Shown: positions 16,036 to 24,369 of the stretch, in pieces
How positions within the stretch are numbered: the first letter of the stretch is position 1
Layout of the letters: each line of letters begins with the position of its first letter
Assembly: GCF_031457955.1 (NCBI RefSeq)
Contig: NZ_JAVDXN010000006.1
Span: 62,001 to 126,000 of the forward strand
Reading direction: 5' to 3'
Source: Mixta sp031457955
Lineage (GTDB): Bacteria > Pseudomonadota > Gammaproteobacteria > Enterobacterales > Enterobacteriaceae
Length of the DNA stretch: 64,000 nt
Made by a program: the position numbers and the translations under genes
Notes under the pieces: model-generated
The model's database searches: none
Told to the model about the DNA's origin: nothing
What the model saw: the letters and a program-made list of their open reading frames with translations, nothing else

Positions 16036-16549
16036 GATGCACTCCTGAAATATAGCGGTACGCTACTTTCCACTCTGACTGCATACACTTCGCGTTGAGT
16101 ATCAGAATGAGGTTGGGTTAAACATGGCGATATTTATTTATTAGCAAAAACATTTATTACGCAGCGTTGTTGTCTCACCAGTCGTCAAATCTGGAAAAAG
16201 TATATGGAGCGCGACGGGGCAATTCACTGGAATAACGCCCGATATTTAGGGGTAAAATGCGCTTATTTTATGGCATCTGCATAATTCGCTGCGGCCTCGC
16301 TCACGGAATCGTTTTTTTCAGGCCGATCGGCAGCAGGCCAGCGCGTGCGCGGGTTGGGTTTGTGAGCCTCTTCACTTGCATTTGTTCTAAAGCCTGAAAA
16401 TGAAGTGAAGTGAGCCCACAAACCAGGTCATTTGCATAATGCCCGCCGCTTTGCCGCTTCTTATACTTTTCACAGCAAAAACTAAAGACGCGGTTTTCAC
16501 CGGCGCCATCCCCTTTTTCACTCTTTTCCATTTACTGGATACCGAAGCA
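16036..16549. promoter_or_regulatory. Divergent gudP-garD control region
   Basis: A 514-base gap between the leftward gudP operon and rightward garD. It contains a long imperfect inverted repeat: arm 1 at 16357-16377 (GGTTTGTGAGCC-TCTTCACTT) and arm 2 at 16402-16424, whose complement reads GGTTTGTGGGCTCACTTCACT. A CATAAT -10-like box lies at 16435-16440 facing garD with no good -35, as expected for an activated promoter. In E. coli these genes are activated by CdaR; assigning the repeat to CdaR is inference. No open frame in the gap looks real. Confidence 0.45.
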
Positions 16550-18109
16550 ATGAAAACATTCGAAGAGACGCCGCGTTATATTCAGGTACATGAAAACGAT
16601 AATGTTGCCATCGTCGTGAATGATAATGGCCTGCCTGCGGGCAGCGTTTTTCCCTGCGGCCTGCGTCTGACGGAGCATGTTCCGCAAGGGCACAAAGTGG
16701 CGCTCAGCGCGATTGCGCGCGGCGCAGCGATTCGTCGTTATGGTGAAGTGATTGGTTACGCGTTGCGTGATATTGCCCAGGGCAGCTGGATTGAAGAGTC
16801 GCTGGTGGCGCTGCCTGAAGCGCCACCGCTGGAAAGCCTGCCGTTGGCGACGCGCGTGCCGGAACCGCTGCCGCCGCTGGAAGGCTATACCTTTGAAGGC
16901 TACCGCAACGCCGACGGCAGCGTTGGCACGCGTAATCTGCTGGGCATTACCACCAGCGTTCACTGCGTGGCTGGCGTCGTGGATTATGTGGTCGGCATCA
17001 TTGAGCGCGATCTGTTGCCGCGTTATCCCAATGTCGATGGCGTGGTGGCGCTGAATCATCTTTACGGCTGCGGTGTGGCGATCAATGCGCCTGCGGCCAT
17101 TATCCCGATCCGCACCATTCATAATCTGGCGCTGAACGCCAATTTCGGCGGTGAAGTGATGGTGGTCAGCCTCGGCTGTGAAAAGCTGCAGCCGGAGCGG
17201 TTATTAGCCGCCAACGGTGATGATGTACAGGCTATCTCCCTTGGCGAGGAAGATATTGTGCGTTTGCAAGATGAGCGTCATGTCGGCTTCGAGGCGATGG
17301 TGCAGGAGATTCTGCGCGTTGCGGATCGCCACCTGCAGCGCCTCAACCAACGGCAGCGCGAAACCTGCCCCGCTTCCGAGCTGATTGTCGGCATGCAGTG
17401 CGGCGGCAGCGACGCCTTTTCCGGCGTGACGGCGAATCCGGCGGTGGGCTATGCATCAGATCTGCTGGTGCGCTGTGGCGCGACGGTGATGTTTTCCGAA
17501 GTGACCGAAGTGCGCGATGCGATTCATCTGTTAACGCCGCGCGTGGTGGACGAAGCCACTGGTAAACGTCTGCTGGAAGAGATGGCCTGGTATGATGAAT
17601 ATTTGCGTCAGGGGCAAACCGATCGTAGCGCCAACCCTTCGCCGGGTAATAAAAAAGGCGGGTTGGCCAACGTGGTGGAAAAGGCACTCGGCTCGATTGC
17701 AAAATCGGGACGCAGCGCCATCGCCGAGGTGCTGTCACCCGGACAGCGTCCAACGAAGCGCGGACTGATTTATGCCGCCACGCCTGCCAGCGATTTTGTC
17801 TGCGGCACGCAACAGATGGCCTCCGGCATTACGCTACAGGTGTTCACCACCGGTCGTGGCACACCCTATGGCCTGGCCGCTATTCCGGTGATTAAAATGG
17901 CGACGCGCACCGCATTAGCCACCCGCTGGCACGATTTGATGGATATCAATGCGGGTACCATTGCCACCGGCGAAGAAACCATTGAACAGGTCGGCTGGCG
18001 CTTGTTCAATATGATTCTGGATATCGCCAGCGGCCGACAGCAAACCTGGTCCGATCGCTGGGGCATTCGCAATGCGCTGGCGGTGTTTAATCCGGCTCCG
18101 GTCACCTGA
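16550..18109 (+). CDS. garD: Galactarate dehydratase GarD
   Basis: Iron-dependent dehydratase of the UxaA/GarD family converting D-galactarate to 5-keto-4-deoxy-D-glucarate, feeding GarL. 519 aa (E. coli 523). N-terminal SAF-like domain (residues 1-90, with RYGEVIGYALRDIAQGSW) joined by a linker to the catalytic part; conserved GYRNADGSVGTRNLL, NHLYGCGVAI, GLGCEKLQPERL-like SLGCEKLQPE, and VGMQCGGSDAFSGVTANPA with cysteines typical of the family. The ATG at 16550 gives the conserved start; an upstream frame from 16439 is not conserved. Divergent from gudP. Confidence 0.96.
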   Translation: MKTFEETPRYIQVHENDNVAIVVNDNGLPAGSVFPCGLRLTEHVPQGHKVALSAIARGAAIRRYGEVIGYALRDIAQGSWIEESLVALPEAPPLESLPLATRVPEPLPPLEGYTFEGYRNADGSVGTRNLLGITTSVHCVAGVVDYVVGIIERDLLPRYPNVDGVVALNHLYGCGVAINAPAAIIPIRTIHNLALNANFGGEVMVVSLGCEKLQPERLLAANGDDVQAISLGEEDIVRLQDERHVGFEAMVQEILRVADRHLQRLNQRQRETCPASELIVGMQCGGSDAFSGVTANPAVGYASDLLVRCGATVMFSEVTEVRDAIHLLTPRVVDEATGKRLLEEMAWYDEYLRQGQTDRSANPSPGNKKGGLANVVEKALGSIAKSGRSAIAEVLSPGQRPTKRGLIYAATPASDFVCGTQQMASGITLQVFTTGRGTPYGLAAIPVIKMATRTALATRWHDLMDINAGTIATGEETIEQVGWRLFNMILDIASGRQQTWSDRWGIRNALAVFNPAPVT

Positions 18110-18144
18110 CCGGGAAAGACGGGCACTTACCGGAGCGGGAAGGA

Positions 18145-18591
18145 TTACAGCAGCTTGCCCCAGCTTTCAACCCAGGGGGAAGTCACGCTTTCCGGCTCCG
18201 GCGATTCCATCGCATCCACCAGCAGCAGATCGCCTGCGCGCGTTGCGCCCTGCTCCTGTAACAGCGCATCGAAGGTTTTCCCGGCGCCGCAGAAGTGATC
18301 GTAGCTGCTGTCACCCAACGCGATAACGCCATAGCGCAGCTGCGGCTGATGGCCCAGCTTATCCTTCACATCGTGATACAGCCCGGCGATGCTGTCAGGG
18401 AAATTGCCTTGTCCTGTGGTCGAGGTGACGATCAGCGCAACTTTATCACTATATTGCTGCCAGTCGCTAAAGCTGGGATCTTCAAAAATGGTTACCTGAT
18501 GCCCCTGCTCTTGCAGGATCGGTTCCGCCTCTTCCGCGACCAGCAACGCATTGCCGTAAACCGTTCCGACGAAAATACCTATCTGCGCCAT
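18145..18591 (-). CDS. yqcA: Flavodoxin YqcA
   Basis: Short-chain flavodoxin-like FMN protein, 148 aa (E. coli 149). FMN phosphate loop region GIFVGTVYGNALLVAEE at the N-terminus, VTSTTGQGNFPDS near 57 and IALGDSSYDHFCGAG near 90, the three flavin-contacting loops. Electron partner unknown. Twelve bases after truC, in the yqcC-truC-yqcA order found in E. coli; convergent with garD. Confidence 0.95.
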   Translation of the reverse strand: MAQIGIFVGTVYGNALLVAEEAEPILQEQGHQVTIFEDPSFSDWQQYSDKVALIVTSTTGQGNFPDSIAGLYHDVKDKLGHQPQLRYGVIALGDSSYDHFCGAGKTFDALLQEQGATRAGDLLLVDAMESPEPESVTSPWVESWGKLL

Positions 18592-18602
18592 AAACTTCTC
18601 CC

Positions 18603-19382
18603 TTAGAGTGATTCTCTATCCTGGCCTGGCGTCTGCGCAAACTCAACCCTGGGAATATCAGGGAGATGATGCTGCCAGCCAAACTGCTGCATCAGCCGTT
18701 GCCAGTCATGATCGAGCCCGGCGCGTAAAACCAGCGGCTCGCCGGTTACCGGATGATTCAGCGCCAGGCTGCTGGCGTGCAGCATCAGGCGATCGCAGCC
18801 GAAATGCGCAGCCACGCCGCGATTCTGCCGTAAATCACCGTGCGTGGTATCGCCAATAATGGGATGACGCAAATGGGAAAGATGGCGGCGCAGCTGATGT
18901 TTACGGCCCGTAGCGGGCTGCAGCTCCACCAGGCTATAGCGGCAGGTAGGATAGCGGCCAATCGCCACCGGCTGTTCTGTCACCGCCAGTCCGCGCCAGT
19001 GGGTTACCGCAGGCTGTGGCCCTTTGTCCGCCGAGGCATATTTATCCGCGATTTTATCCAGCTCTTCGGTGAGCGGATAATCGAGCCGCTCCGCGCCCTC
19101 CAGCCAGCCGCGCGCCACGGCATGATAGGTTTTCACCATCTGGTGCTGCTCAAACTGTTGCGACAGTAGACGCCCCACTTCGCTGGAAAGCCCCATCAGC
19201 AAAACGCCAGAGGTGGGACGATCGAGCCGATGCGCGGTAAAGACGTGCTGACCGATTTGATCGCGCACCGTTTGCATTACCACGACTTTTTCTTTGCGAT
19301 CCAGCCAGCTGCGATGCACCAGCCACCCTGCTGGTTTATTTACCGCCACCAGCCATTCATCTTGATAGATAATTTCCAGCAT
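18603..19382 (-). CDS. truC: tRNA pseudouridine(65) synthase TruC
   Basis: Converts U65 of certain tRNAs to pseudouridine. 259 aa of the RluA family; catalytic D54 in TAHRLDRPTSGVLL, and the family C-terminal ATGRKHQLRRHLSHLRHPI. The ATG at 19382 overlaps the yqcC stop by one base (TGATG), implying translational coupling; a TTG one codon upstream is possible but unneeded and not conserved. Confidence 0.96.
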   Translation of the reverse strand: MLEIIYQDEWLVAVNKPAGWLVHRSWLDRKEKVVVMQTVRDQIGQHVFTAHRLDRPTSGVLLMGLSSEVGRLLSQQFEQHQMVKTYHAVARGWLEGAERLDYPLTEELDKIADKYASADKGPQPAVTHWRGLAVTEQPVAIGRYPTCRYSLVELQPATGRKHQLRRHLSHLRHPIIGDTTHGDLRQNRGVAAHFGCDRLMLHASSLALNHPVTGEPLVLRAGLDHDWQRLMQQFGWQHHLPDIPRVEFAQTPGQDRESL

Positions 19383-19708
19383 CAACGATCCGTTATAAAC
19401 AGCGCATCCAGCGCGTTAAGGTGAAGGAGCAGCTCGTTGCGTCCTGCTGTCCCGGCGTCCAGCGCCATTTCATAATAGGGTGCGACGGCAAAATTTTGCG
19501 GCAAGGCCGCTCCGGCGTCGAGCAAGGCGTGCATACGCGGGATTAAAACCCACTGTAACCACTCCAGCGGCTGCATCGTATCGAGGAAAAACGGCTGTGT
19601 GCTGTTGAACGCGGCCGTTTCAGGCGCGTTGTTCTGCCATAGCGCATGCGTTTTCAGTAATGTTTCCAGCGCCAGCAACCCCTGGCGAACCTGATGTTCA
19701 CGCTGCAT
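19382..19708 (-). CDS. yqcC: YqcC family protein
   Basis: Small DUF446 protein, 108 aa (E. coli 109), function unknown. Recognised by FNSTQPFFLDTMQPLEWLQW (residues about 34-53) and IPRMHALLDAG followed by FAVAPYYEMAL. All-alpha, cytosolic, no motifs for catalysis. The start at 19708 matches family length; the longer frame to 19750 adds unconserved residues. First gene of yqcC-truC-yqcA; its promoter must lie between it and the csrB terminator. Confidence 0.93.
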   Translation of the reverse strand: MQREHQVRQGLLALETLLKTHALWQNNAPETAAFNSTQPFFLDTMQPLEWLQWVLIPRMHALLDAGAALPQNFAVAPYYEMALDAGTAGRNELLLHLNALDALFITDR

Positions 19709-19783
19709 TCCGATCCTCACAATGGGTGAAATTTTAAGGGCGGCAAGCATAGCACCGCAAAGGCGGCGGGAAAACGCGCGGCA

Positions 19784-19817
19784 TAAAAAAAGGGGGCACT
19801 GTAAATACAGTGCCCCC
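19784..19817 (-). terminator. csrB intrinsic terminator
   Basis: Stem GGGGGCACTGTA/TACAGTGCCCCC (19792-19817) followed on the minus strand by eight T (19791-19784). One of the strongest terminators in the window. Confidence 0.92.
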
Positions 19818-20193
19818 GGTTCGTTTGCAGCAATCCTGCTACTTTATTGCTCCCTGCTCGTCCATGAAAACTTTTCCCTGTTGTCATCCTGACAAACACG
19901 CCTTCATGGCGGTACTCCATCGGCTTTCCTGGCCCACCAGAAATCCTTTCTGGCTCTCATTCTCCATCCTGGAGGTGTCCCGTTATTCCAGCCCTGGAAT
20001 ATTCAGCTTCATCCTGAAGCTATCCTTTCACGCCTTCCCTGTGCGGCAGATCATCCTGATGAACGCCTTCCCTGACGTTATCCATTCCACGGATTCCCTT
20101 TCCGATGCTGTGCAGTTTGCCCTGGTCAGCAAAGGAAACAAGCTACCTTTTCCTTTAACAATGGATCTCGGAAAAAATCTGAAAAGGCGGATC
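19785..20193 (-). ncRNA. csrB: CsrB regulatory RNA (CsrA-sequestering)
   Basis: CsrB binds many CsrA dimers through GGA motifs and relieves CsrA control of carbon storage, motility and biofilm genes. On the minus strand about 22 GGA motifs occur in 400 bases, many as CAGGATG or AGGGA in small hairpin loops (for example CTCCAGGATGGAG and CTTCAGGATGAAG). The 3' segment AGCAGGGAGCAATAAAGTAG and the terminator match E. coli CsrB as I recall it, and so does the position between yqcC and syd. The 3' end is fixed by the terminator near 19785. The 5' end is uncertain: a TAAACT -10-like box at 20205-20200 would start it near 20193, but a start near 20155 is also possible. Confidence 0.93.
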
Positions 20194-20253
20194 GCACTAA
20201 GTTTATGATTTACATTATTTTCACAAAATAACTTTTTGTTTCCTGGTTTTTTC

Positions 20254-20294
20254 TTTTAGCGATCTCTTACAACTTATGTAAGAAATCTCGCACA
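20254..20294. promoter_or_regulatory. Two UvrY-type binding sites upstream of csrB
   Basis: The E. coli UvrY (SirA) site is an 18-bp palindrome TGTAAGAGATCTCTTACA. Here 20254-20271 (TTTTAGCGATCTCTTACA) and 20277-20294 (TGTAAGAAATCTCGCACA) each match 15 of 18 positions, one with a perfect right half and the other with a nearly perfect left half. They also form a TCTTACA-TGTAAGA inverted pair at their junction. They lie between syd and csrB, upstream of csrB, as expected for BarA-UvrY activation. UvrY itself is not in this window. Confidence 0.7.
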
Positions 20295-20312
20295 ACGTAT
20301 CAGGCAGATCAC

Positions 20313-20867
20313 TTAAGCAATCTCAGTAACCGGTTGTAATAACTTGAGAAAAGTCCGAAGATCCGCAGCCAGTTTTTCACGCCGCGGCGTGCCCAACGTT
20401 TCGCAGATCACTTCACCGGTTAAATTACAGACAGATATAACTTCTGAATCAGATGCGGTGGTGGCAATAAATAATGTCGGCGTTTGTTTTAACCGCCTTT
20501 TCATTACTAAATGCCCAATCAGGTTTTCCTGAACGCGCACAAAATCGTCTTCGCTCCACACCTGCAGTAAAGTGATCGGTTGCTGCTCATAGGTTGCGGG
20601 CATATCTCCGGCGTATTGCGTTGTATAATAGCTCACCACCGCAGATTGCAGCTGGAGATCCAGCGCCCGTTCCACCGCATCAAGATGCGGCTTTGCGCGA
20701 AAAGGCTGCGGCTGCCAAAGCACCTGCTCGTTACGGTTTTCTACCGCGCAGGGCGAAGGAATGCTGTATAACTCTGCGCTGGCGGGCAGATGCCCATAGC
20801 GCTGCTGCCATTGTTGACAGTAGCGTTGGGTAAAGTCATGCAACGCGGCGGCAATGTGATCATTCAT
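20313..20867 (-). CDS. syd: SecY-interacting protein Syd
   Basis: Peripheral inner-membrane protein that binds SecY and acts as a quality check on the translocon. 184 aa (E. coli 181). The start at 20867 (MNDHIAAALHDFTQRYCQQW) fits the family; the open frame continues upstream to 21128 but that part overlaps queF and is not conserved. Conserved features include PLITLLQVWSEDDF-like PITLLQVWSEDDFVRVQENL and the C-terminal GEVICETLGTPRREKLA. Divergent from queF. Confidence 0.95.
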   Translation of the reverse strand: MNDHIAAALHDFTQRYCQQWQQRYGHLPASAELYSIPSPCAVENRNEQVLWQPQPFRAKPHLDAVERALDLQLQSAVVSYYTTQYAGDMPATYEQQPITLLQVWSEDDFVRVQENLIGHLVMKRRLKQTPTLFIATTASDSEVISVCNLTGEVICETLGTPRREKLAADLRTFLKLLQPVTEIA

Positions 20868-20972
20868 TTTTTTACTCCAGGCTGACTGAGTTACACTTAC
20901 AGCCTTATTTACCGTTTCTTTATCACAGGAAAAGACTCCGCTCGTCTTCCCCGACGGGTTTGAGGTTACATT

Positions 20973-21818
20973 ATGTCTTCTTACGAAAACCATCAGGCGC
21001 TTGCCGGCCTGACGCTGGGCAAGCCGACCGCCTATCAGGATCGGTACGAACCGGGCCTGCTCCAGGCGGTGCCCCGCTCGCTTAACCGTGAGCCTTTGGG
21101 CCTTTATCCCACCAACCTGCCCTTTCATGGCGCAGATATCTGGACCCTGTATGAGCTCTCCTGGCTGAACGCGAAAGGCGTGCCGCAGGTTGCCGTCGGC
21201 GAAATCACGCTGCGGGCGGATAGCCTTAACCTGATCGAGTCAAAAAGCTTCAAGCTCTATCTTAACAGCTTCAATCAGACGCGCTTTACCGACTGGGGCG
21301 AGGTGCGCCAGACGCTGGAGCGTGATTTGCGCGCCTGCGCTCAGGGAGAGGTCAGCGTGGCGCTGTTCCGTCTACAGGAGATTGAAGGGCAGCCGATCGG
21401 TCAGTTTGATGGTTTCTGTATTGATGAGCAGGATATCACTATTGATGACTATCAGTTCAACGCGGATTATCTGGCCGACGCCAAAGGCGAAGAGATCGTT
21501 GAAGAGACGCTGGTCAGCCACCTGTTGAAATCAAACTGCCTGATCACCCATCAACCCGACTGGGGTTCCGTGCAGATCCGCTATCGCGGGCCGCGCATCA
21601 AGCGCGAGTCGCTGCTACGCTATCTGGTCTCGTTCCGTCATCACAACGAGTTTCATGAGCAGTGCGTAGAACGTATCTTTAACGATCTGCTGCGCTTTTG
21701 TCAGCCGGAAGCGCTCTCGGTATATGCCCGCTATACGCGACGCGGCGGGCTGGATATTAATCCGTGGCGCAGCAATACTGATTTTTCTCCCAGCCATTCA
21801 CGCCTGGTGCGTCAGTAA
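20973..21818 (+). CDS. queF: NADPH-dependent 7-cyano-7-deazaguanine reductase QueF
   Basis: Reduces preQ0 to preQ1 in queuosine tRNA modification. 281 aa, the long two-domain (bimodular tunnel-fold) form; E. coli 282. QueF motif ESKSFKLYLNSFNQTRF at residues 90-105 for NADPH binding; catalytic Cys189 in LLKSNCLIT and Asp196 in HQPDW; substrate Glu in HNEFHEQC. Start ATG follows a GAGGTTAC leader. Followed by a GC hairpin at 21900-21921 that may end the transcript. Confidence 0.97.
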   Translation: MSSYENHQALAGLTLGKPTAYQDRYEPGLLQAVPRSLNREPLGLYPTNLPFHGADIWTLYELSWLNAKGVPQVAVGEITLRADSLNLIESKSFKLYLNSFNQTRFTDWGEVRQTLERDLRACAQGEVSVALFRLQEIEGQPIGQFDGFCIDEQDITIDDYQFNADYLADAKGEEIVEETLVSHLLKSNCLITHQPDWGSVQIRYRGPRIKRESLLRYLVSFRHHNEFHEQCVERIFNDLLRFCQPEALSVYARYTRRGGLDINPWRSNTDFSPSHSRLVRQ

Positions 21819-22000
21819 ACTGCGAAGCTCCTCGCAGGAGTTGCTTCTGCTACCGGAATCGGTTGAGGAACTTCAGTACACAAGGCTACTCTGAGAAACA
21901 GCGGTGGCAATCCCCACCGCTCAGGGATTTTCTCGTCATCGTGTTCTTGCCGTAATGGCACGATGTCATTTGTCACCCTGGCGGGTGTAAAGGAGTTCAC

Positions 22001-23365
22001 TTGATTACACATATCAGCCCACTTGGCTCAATGGATTTGTTGTCGCAGTTAGAAGTCGACATGCTGAAACGTACGGCCAGCAGCGATCTCTATCAGCTGT
22101 TTCGCAACTGTTCCCTCGCCGTGCTTAATTCCGGTAGCCAGACCGACAGTAGCCATGAGCTGCTCTCCCGCTTTGAAAATTTCGATATTAATGTGCTGAG
22201 CCGTGAGCGTGGCGTAAAGCTGGAACTGATTAATCCGCCGGAGGAAGCCTTCGTTGACGGACGCATTATCCGTTCGTTGCAGGCTAACCTGTTTGCCGTA
22301 CTGCGCGATATTTTATTTGTCACCGGCCAGTTCGAAACAGCGGGCCGTTTTCAGCCGCTCGATCTGGCGAATTCCACGCATATCACTAACCTGGTGTTCT
22401 CTATTTTGCGTAACGCGCGTGCGCTGCACGTGGGCGAATACCCGAATATGGTGGTGTGCTGGGGCGGTCACTCAATTAACGCCACGGAATATCAATATTG
22501 TCGCAATGTCGGCACCCAGTTGGGCCTGCGCGAACTCAATATCTGTACCGGCTGCGGGCCGGGCGTAATGGAAGCGCCGATGAAAGGCGCGGCGGTTGGT
22601 CATGCCCAGCAGCGTTACCGCGAAGGGCGTTTTATCGGCCTGACGGAGCCATCGATTATTGCCGCAGAGCCGCCGAATCCGCTGGTTAACGAGCTGATTA
22701 TCATGCCGGATATTGAAAAGCGCCTGGAAGCGTTTGTGCGCATCGCTCACGGCATCATCATTTTCCCTGGCGGCGTCGGTACGGCGGAAGAGCTGCTTTA
22801 TCTGCTGGGGATTCTGATGAATCCTGCGAATAACGATCAGGTGCTGCCGCTGATCCTTACCGGCCCCAAAGAGAGCGCCGACTATTTCCGCGTGCTGGAT
22901 GAGTTTATCGTCAATACCGTCGGTGAGCAGGCGCGCCGTTATTACACCATTATTATTGACGATGCTGCCGAAGTGGCGCGCCAGATGAAAAAAGCGATGC
23001 CGCAGGTTAAAGAGAACCGTCGTGAAAGCGGCGATGCCTACAGCTTTAACTGGTCGCTGCGTATCGAGCCTGATTTACAGGTTCCCTTTCTGCCAACGCA
23101 TGAAAATATGGCGAACCTTAATCTCTACCCTAATCAGCCGCCGGAAAAACTGGCTGCTGCCCTGCGCCGCGCTTTCTCCGGCATTGTTGCAGGCAATGTG
23201 AAAGAGATGGGCATTCGTGAAATTCGCCAGAAAGGGGTGTACCGGCTTCATGGCGATCCAGCCATTATGCATCGCATGGACGATCTGCTGCAGGGCTTTG
23301 TGGCCCAGCACCGCATGAAGCTGCCGGGCACGGCCTATATACCGTGCTACGAAATCATTAAATAA
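22001..23365 (+). CDS. ppnN: Pyrimidine/purine nucleotide 5'-monophosphate nucleosidase PpnN
   Basis: Cleaves nucleoside monophosphates to base and ribose 5-phosphate; in E. coli it is activated by (p)ppGpp and tunes growth and persistence. 454 aa, same as E. coli YgdH. Starts with TTG (MITHISPLGSMD), preceded by AAAGGAG. Central Rossmann-like LOG domain with FPGGVGTAEELLYLLG as the phosphate-binding PGGxGTxxE signature around residue 250 and CTGCGPGVMEAPMKG; N-terminal DUF4478 and C-terminal DUF3412-type extensions. The alarmone synthase relA is also in this window. Confidence 0.96.
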   Translation: MITHISPLGSMDLLSQLEVDMLKRTASSDLYQLFRNCSLAVLNSGSQTDSSHELLSRFENFDINVLSRERGVKLELINPPEEAFVDGRIIRSLQANLFAVLRDILFVTGQFETAGRFQPLDLANSTHITNLVFSILRNARALHVGEYPNMVVCWGGHSINATEYQYCRNVGTQLGLRELNICTGCGPGVMEAPMKGAAVGHAQQRYREGRFIGLTEPSIIAAEPPNPLVNELIIMPDIEKRLEAFVRIAHGIIIFPGGVGTAEELLYLLGILMNPANNDQVLPLILTGPKESADYFRVLDEFIVNTVGEQARRYYTIIIDDAAEVARQMKKAMPQVKENRRESGDAYSFNWSLRIEPDLQVPFLPTHENMANLNLYPNQPPEKLAAALRRAFSGIVAGNVKEMGIREIRQKGVYRLHGDPAIMHRMDDLLQGFVAQHRMKLPGTAYIPCYEIIK

Positions 23366-23402
23366 CCGCAAACGGGCGGCTTCAGGCTGCCCGTCTTAAA
23401 TC

Positions 23403-24158
23403 ATGACTATTCATCTATTAATTATTGATGCGCTCAATCTTATCCGCCGTATTCATGCGGTACAGGGAACCCCTTGTCAGGATCGCTGCGTGTCGGCATT
23501 GCAACAGCTGTTAAGCCATACGCAGCCCACGCATGTCGTGGCGGTTTTTGACGATGAGCTGCGCCGTGAAGGCTGGCGACATCAGCTGCTGCCCGATTAC
23601 AAGGCGGGACGTCCGCCGATGCCGGAAGACTTGCAGCGGGAAATGCCTGCGCTGCAGGCAGCGTTTCGTCAGGCGGGTGTGCCCTGCTGGTCTGCTGAAG
23701 GTGATGAGGCGGACGATCTGGCGGCTACGCTGGCGGTAAAGGTGGCGCAAAATGGCTATCAGGCGACGATTGTTTCCACGGATAAAGGTTATTGTCAGCT
23801 GTTGGCGCCTGAAATCCGTATTCGTGATTACTTTCAAAAACGCTGGCTGGATTTACCTTTTATCGAGCAGGAGTTTGGCGTCACGCCAGATAAGTTGCCT
23901 GATTTTTGGGGGCTGGCAGGGATCGGCAGCAGTAAAATTCCGGGTGTCACAGGAATCGGCGCCAAAAGCGCCAGTCAGCTACTGCAGCAGTTTGGTTCTC
24001 TGGAAGCACTGTATCAGCAACTTGATGCGGTGCCTGATAAATGGCGTAAAAAGCTCATTGAACAGCGTGAGATGGCATTTATTAGCCAGCGCGTCGCTAC
24101 GCTGCGTACCGATCTTAACCTTAACGGTAATTTAAAAGATTTACGTCGGCAAACATGA
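23403..24158 (+). CDS. xni: Flap endonuclease Xni
   Basis: Structure-specific 5' flap endonuclease related to the 5'-nuclease domain of DNA polymerase I (formerly ExoIX). 251 aa, equal to E. coli. Acidic metal-site residues are visible in LIIDALNLIRR, VAVFDDE, EGDEADDLAATLAVK and IVSTDKGYCQLL; helix-hairpin-helix in GLAGIGSSKIPGVTGIGAKSA. Thirty-seven bases after ppnN. In E. coli sdaCB and the fuc genes follow; here an AT-rich patch and then rlmM follow. Confidence 0.96.
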   Translation: MTIHLLIIDALNLIRRIHAVQGTPCQDRCVSALQQLLSHTQPTHVVAVFDDELRREGWRHQLLPDYKAGRPPMPEDLQREMPALQAAFRQAGVPCWSAEGDEADDLAATLAVKVAQNGYQATIVSTDKGYCQLLAPEIRIRDYFQKRWLDLPFIEQEFGVTPDKLPDFWGLAGIGSSKIPGVTGIGAKSASQLLQQFGSLEALYQQLDAVPDKWRKKLIEQREMAFISQRVATLRTDLNLNGNLKDLRRQT

Positions 24159-24251
24159 AGCATAGTCTTGCCTACCGTCGGGACTAAAGTAACCTTTTTA
24201 ATAATTGTCATGTTGTCCAACAACAGTTCCACAAACCTCAAACTATACCAG

Positions 24252-24275
24252 GCGCAACTAAATTTGGAGTTGCGC
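24252..24275 (+). terminator. Probable xni terminator
   Basis: GCGCAACT (24252-24259), loop, AGTTGCGC (24268-24275), then TTATATTTA. About 95 bases past the xni stop and at the point where the sequence turns strongly AT-rich. Confidence 0.6.
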
Positions 24276-24369
24276 TTATATTTATTAAAAATTCTCTTAG
24301 TTAAAATTTATTTATTTGATATTTTCTCTAAAGGCCTCTAACTTATCCAAAATTTTTTTCGATTTAAAC

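Noticed and set aside
19810..20208. 132-aa plus-strand open frame
   Set aside because: It is the complement of the CsrB RNA; repeated TCC triplets (GGA on the other strand) and the csrB terminator explain the sequence.
20868..21128. N-terminally extended syd
   Set aside because: The extra residues overlap queF on the opposite strand and do not match Syd, whose normal start is at 20867.
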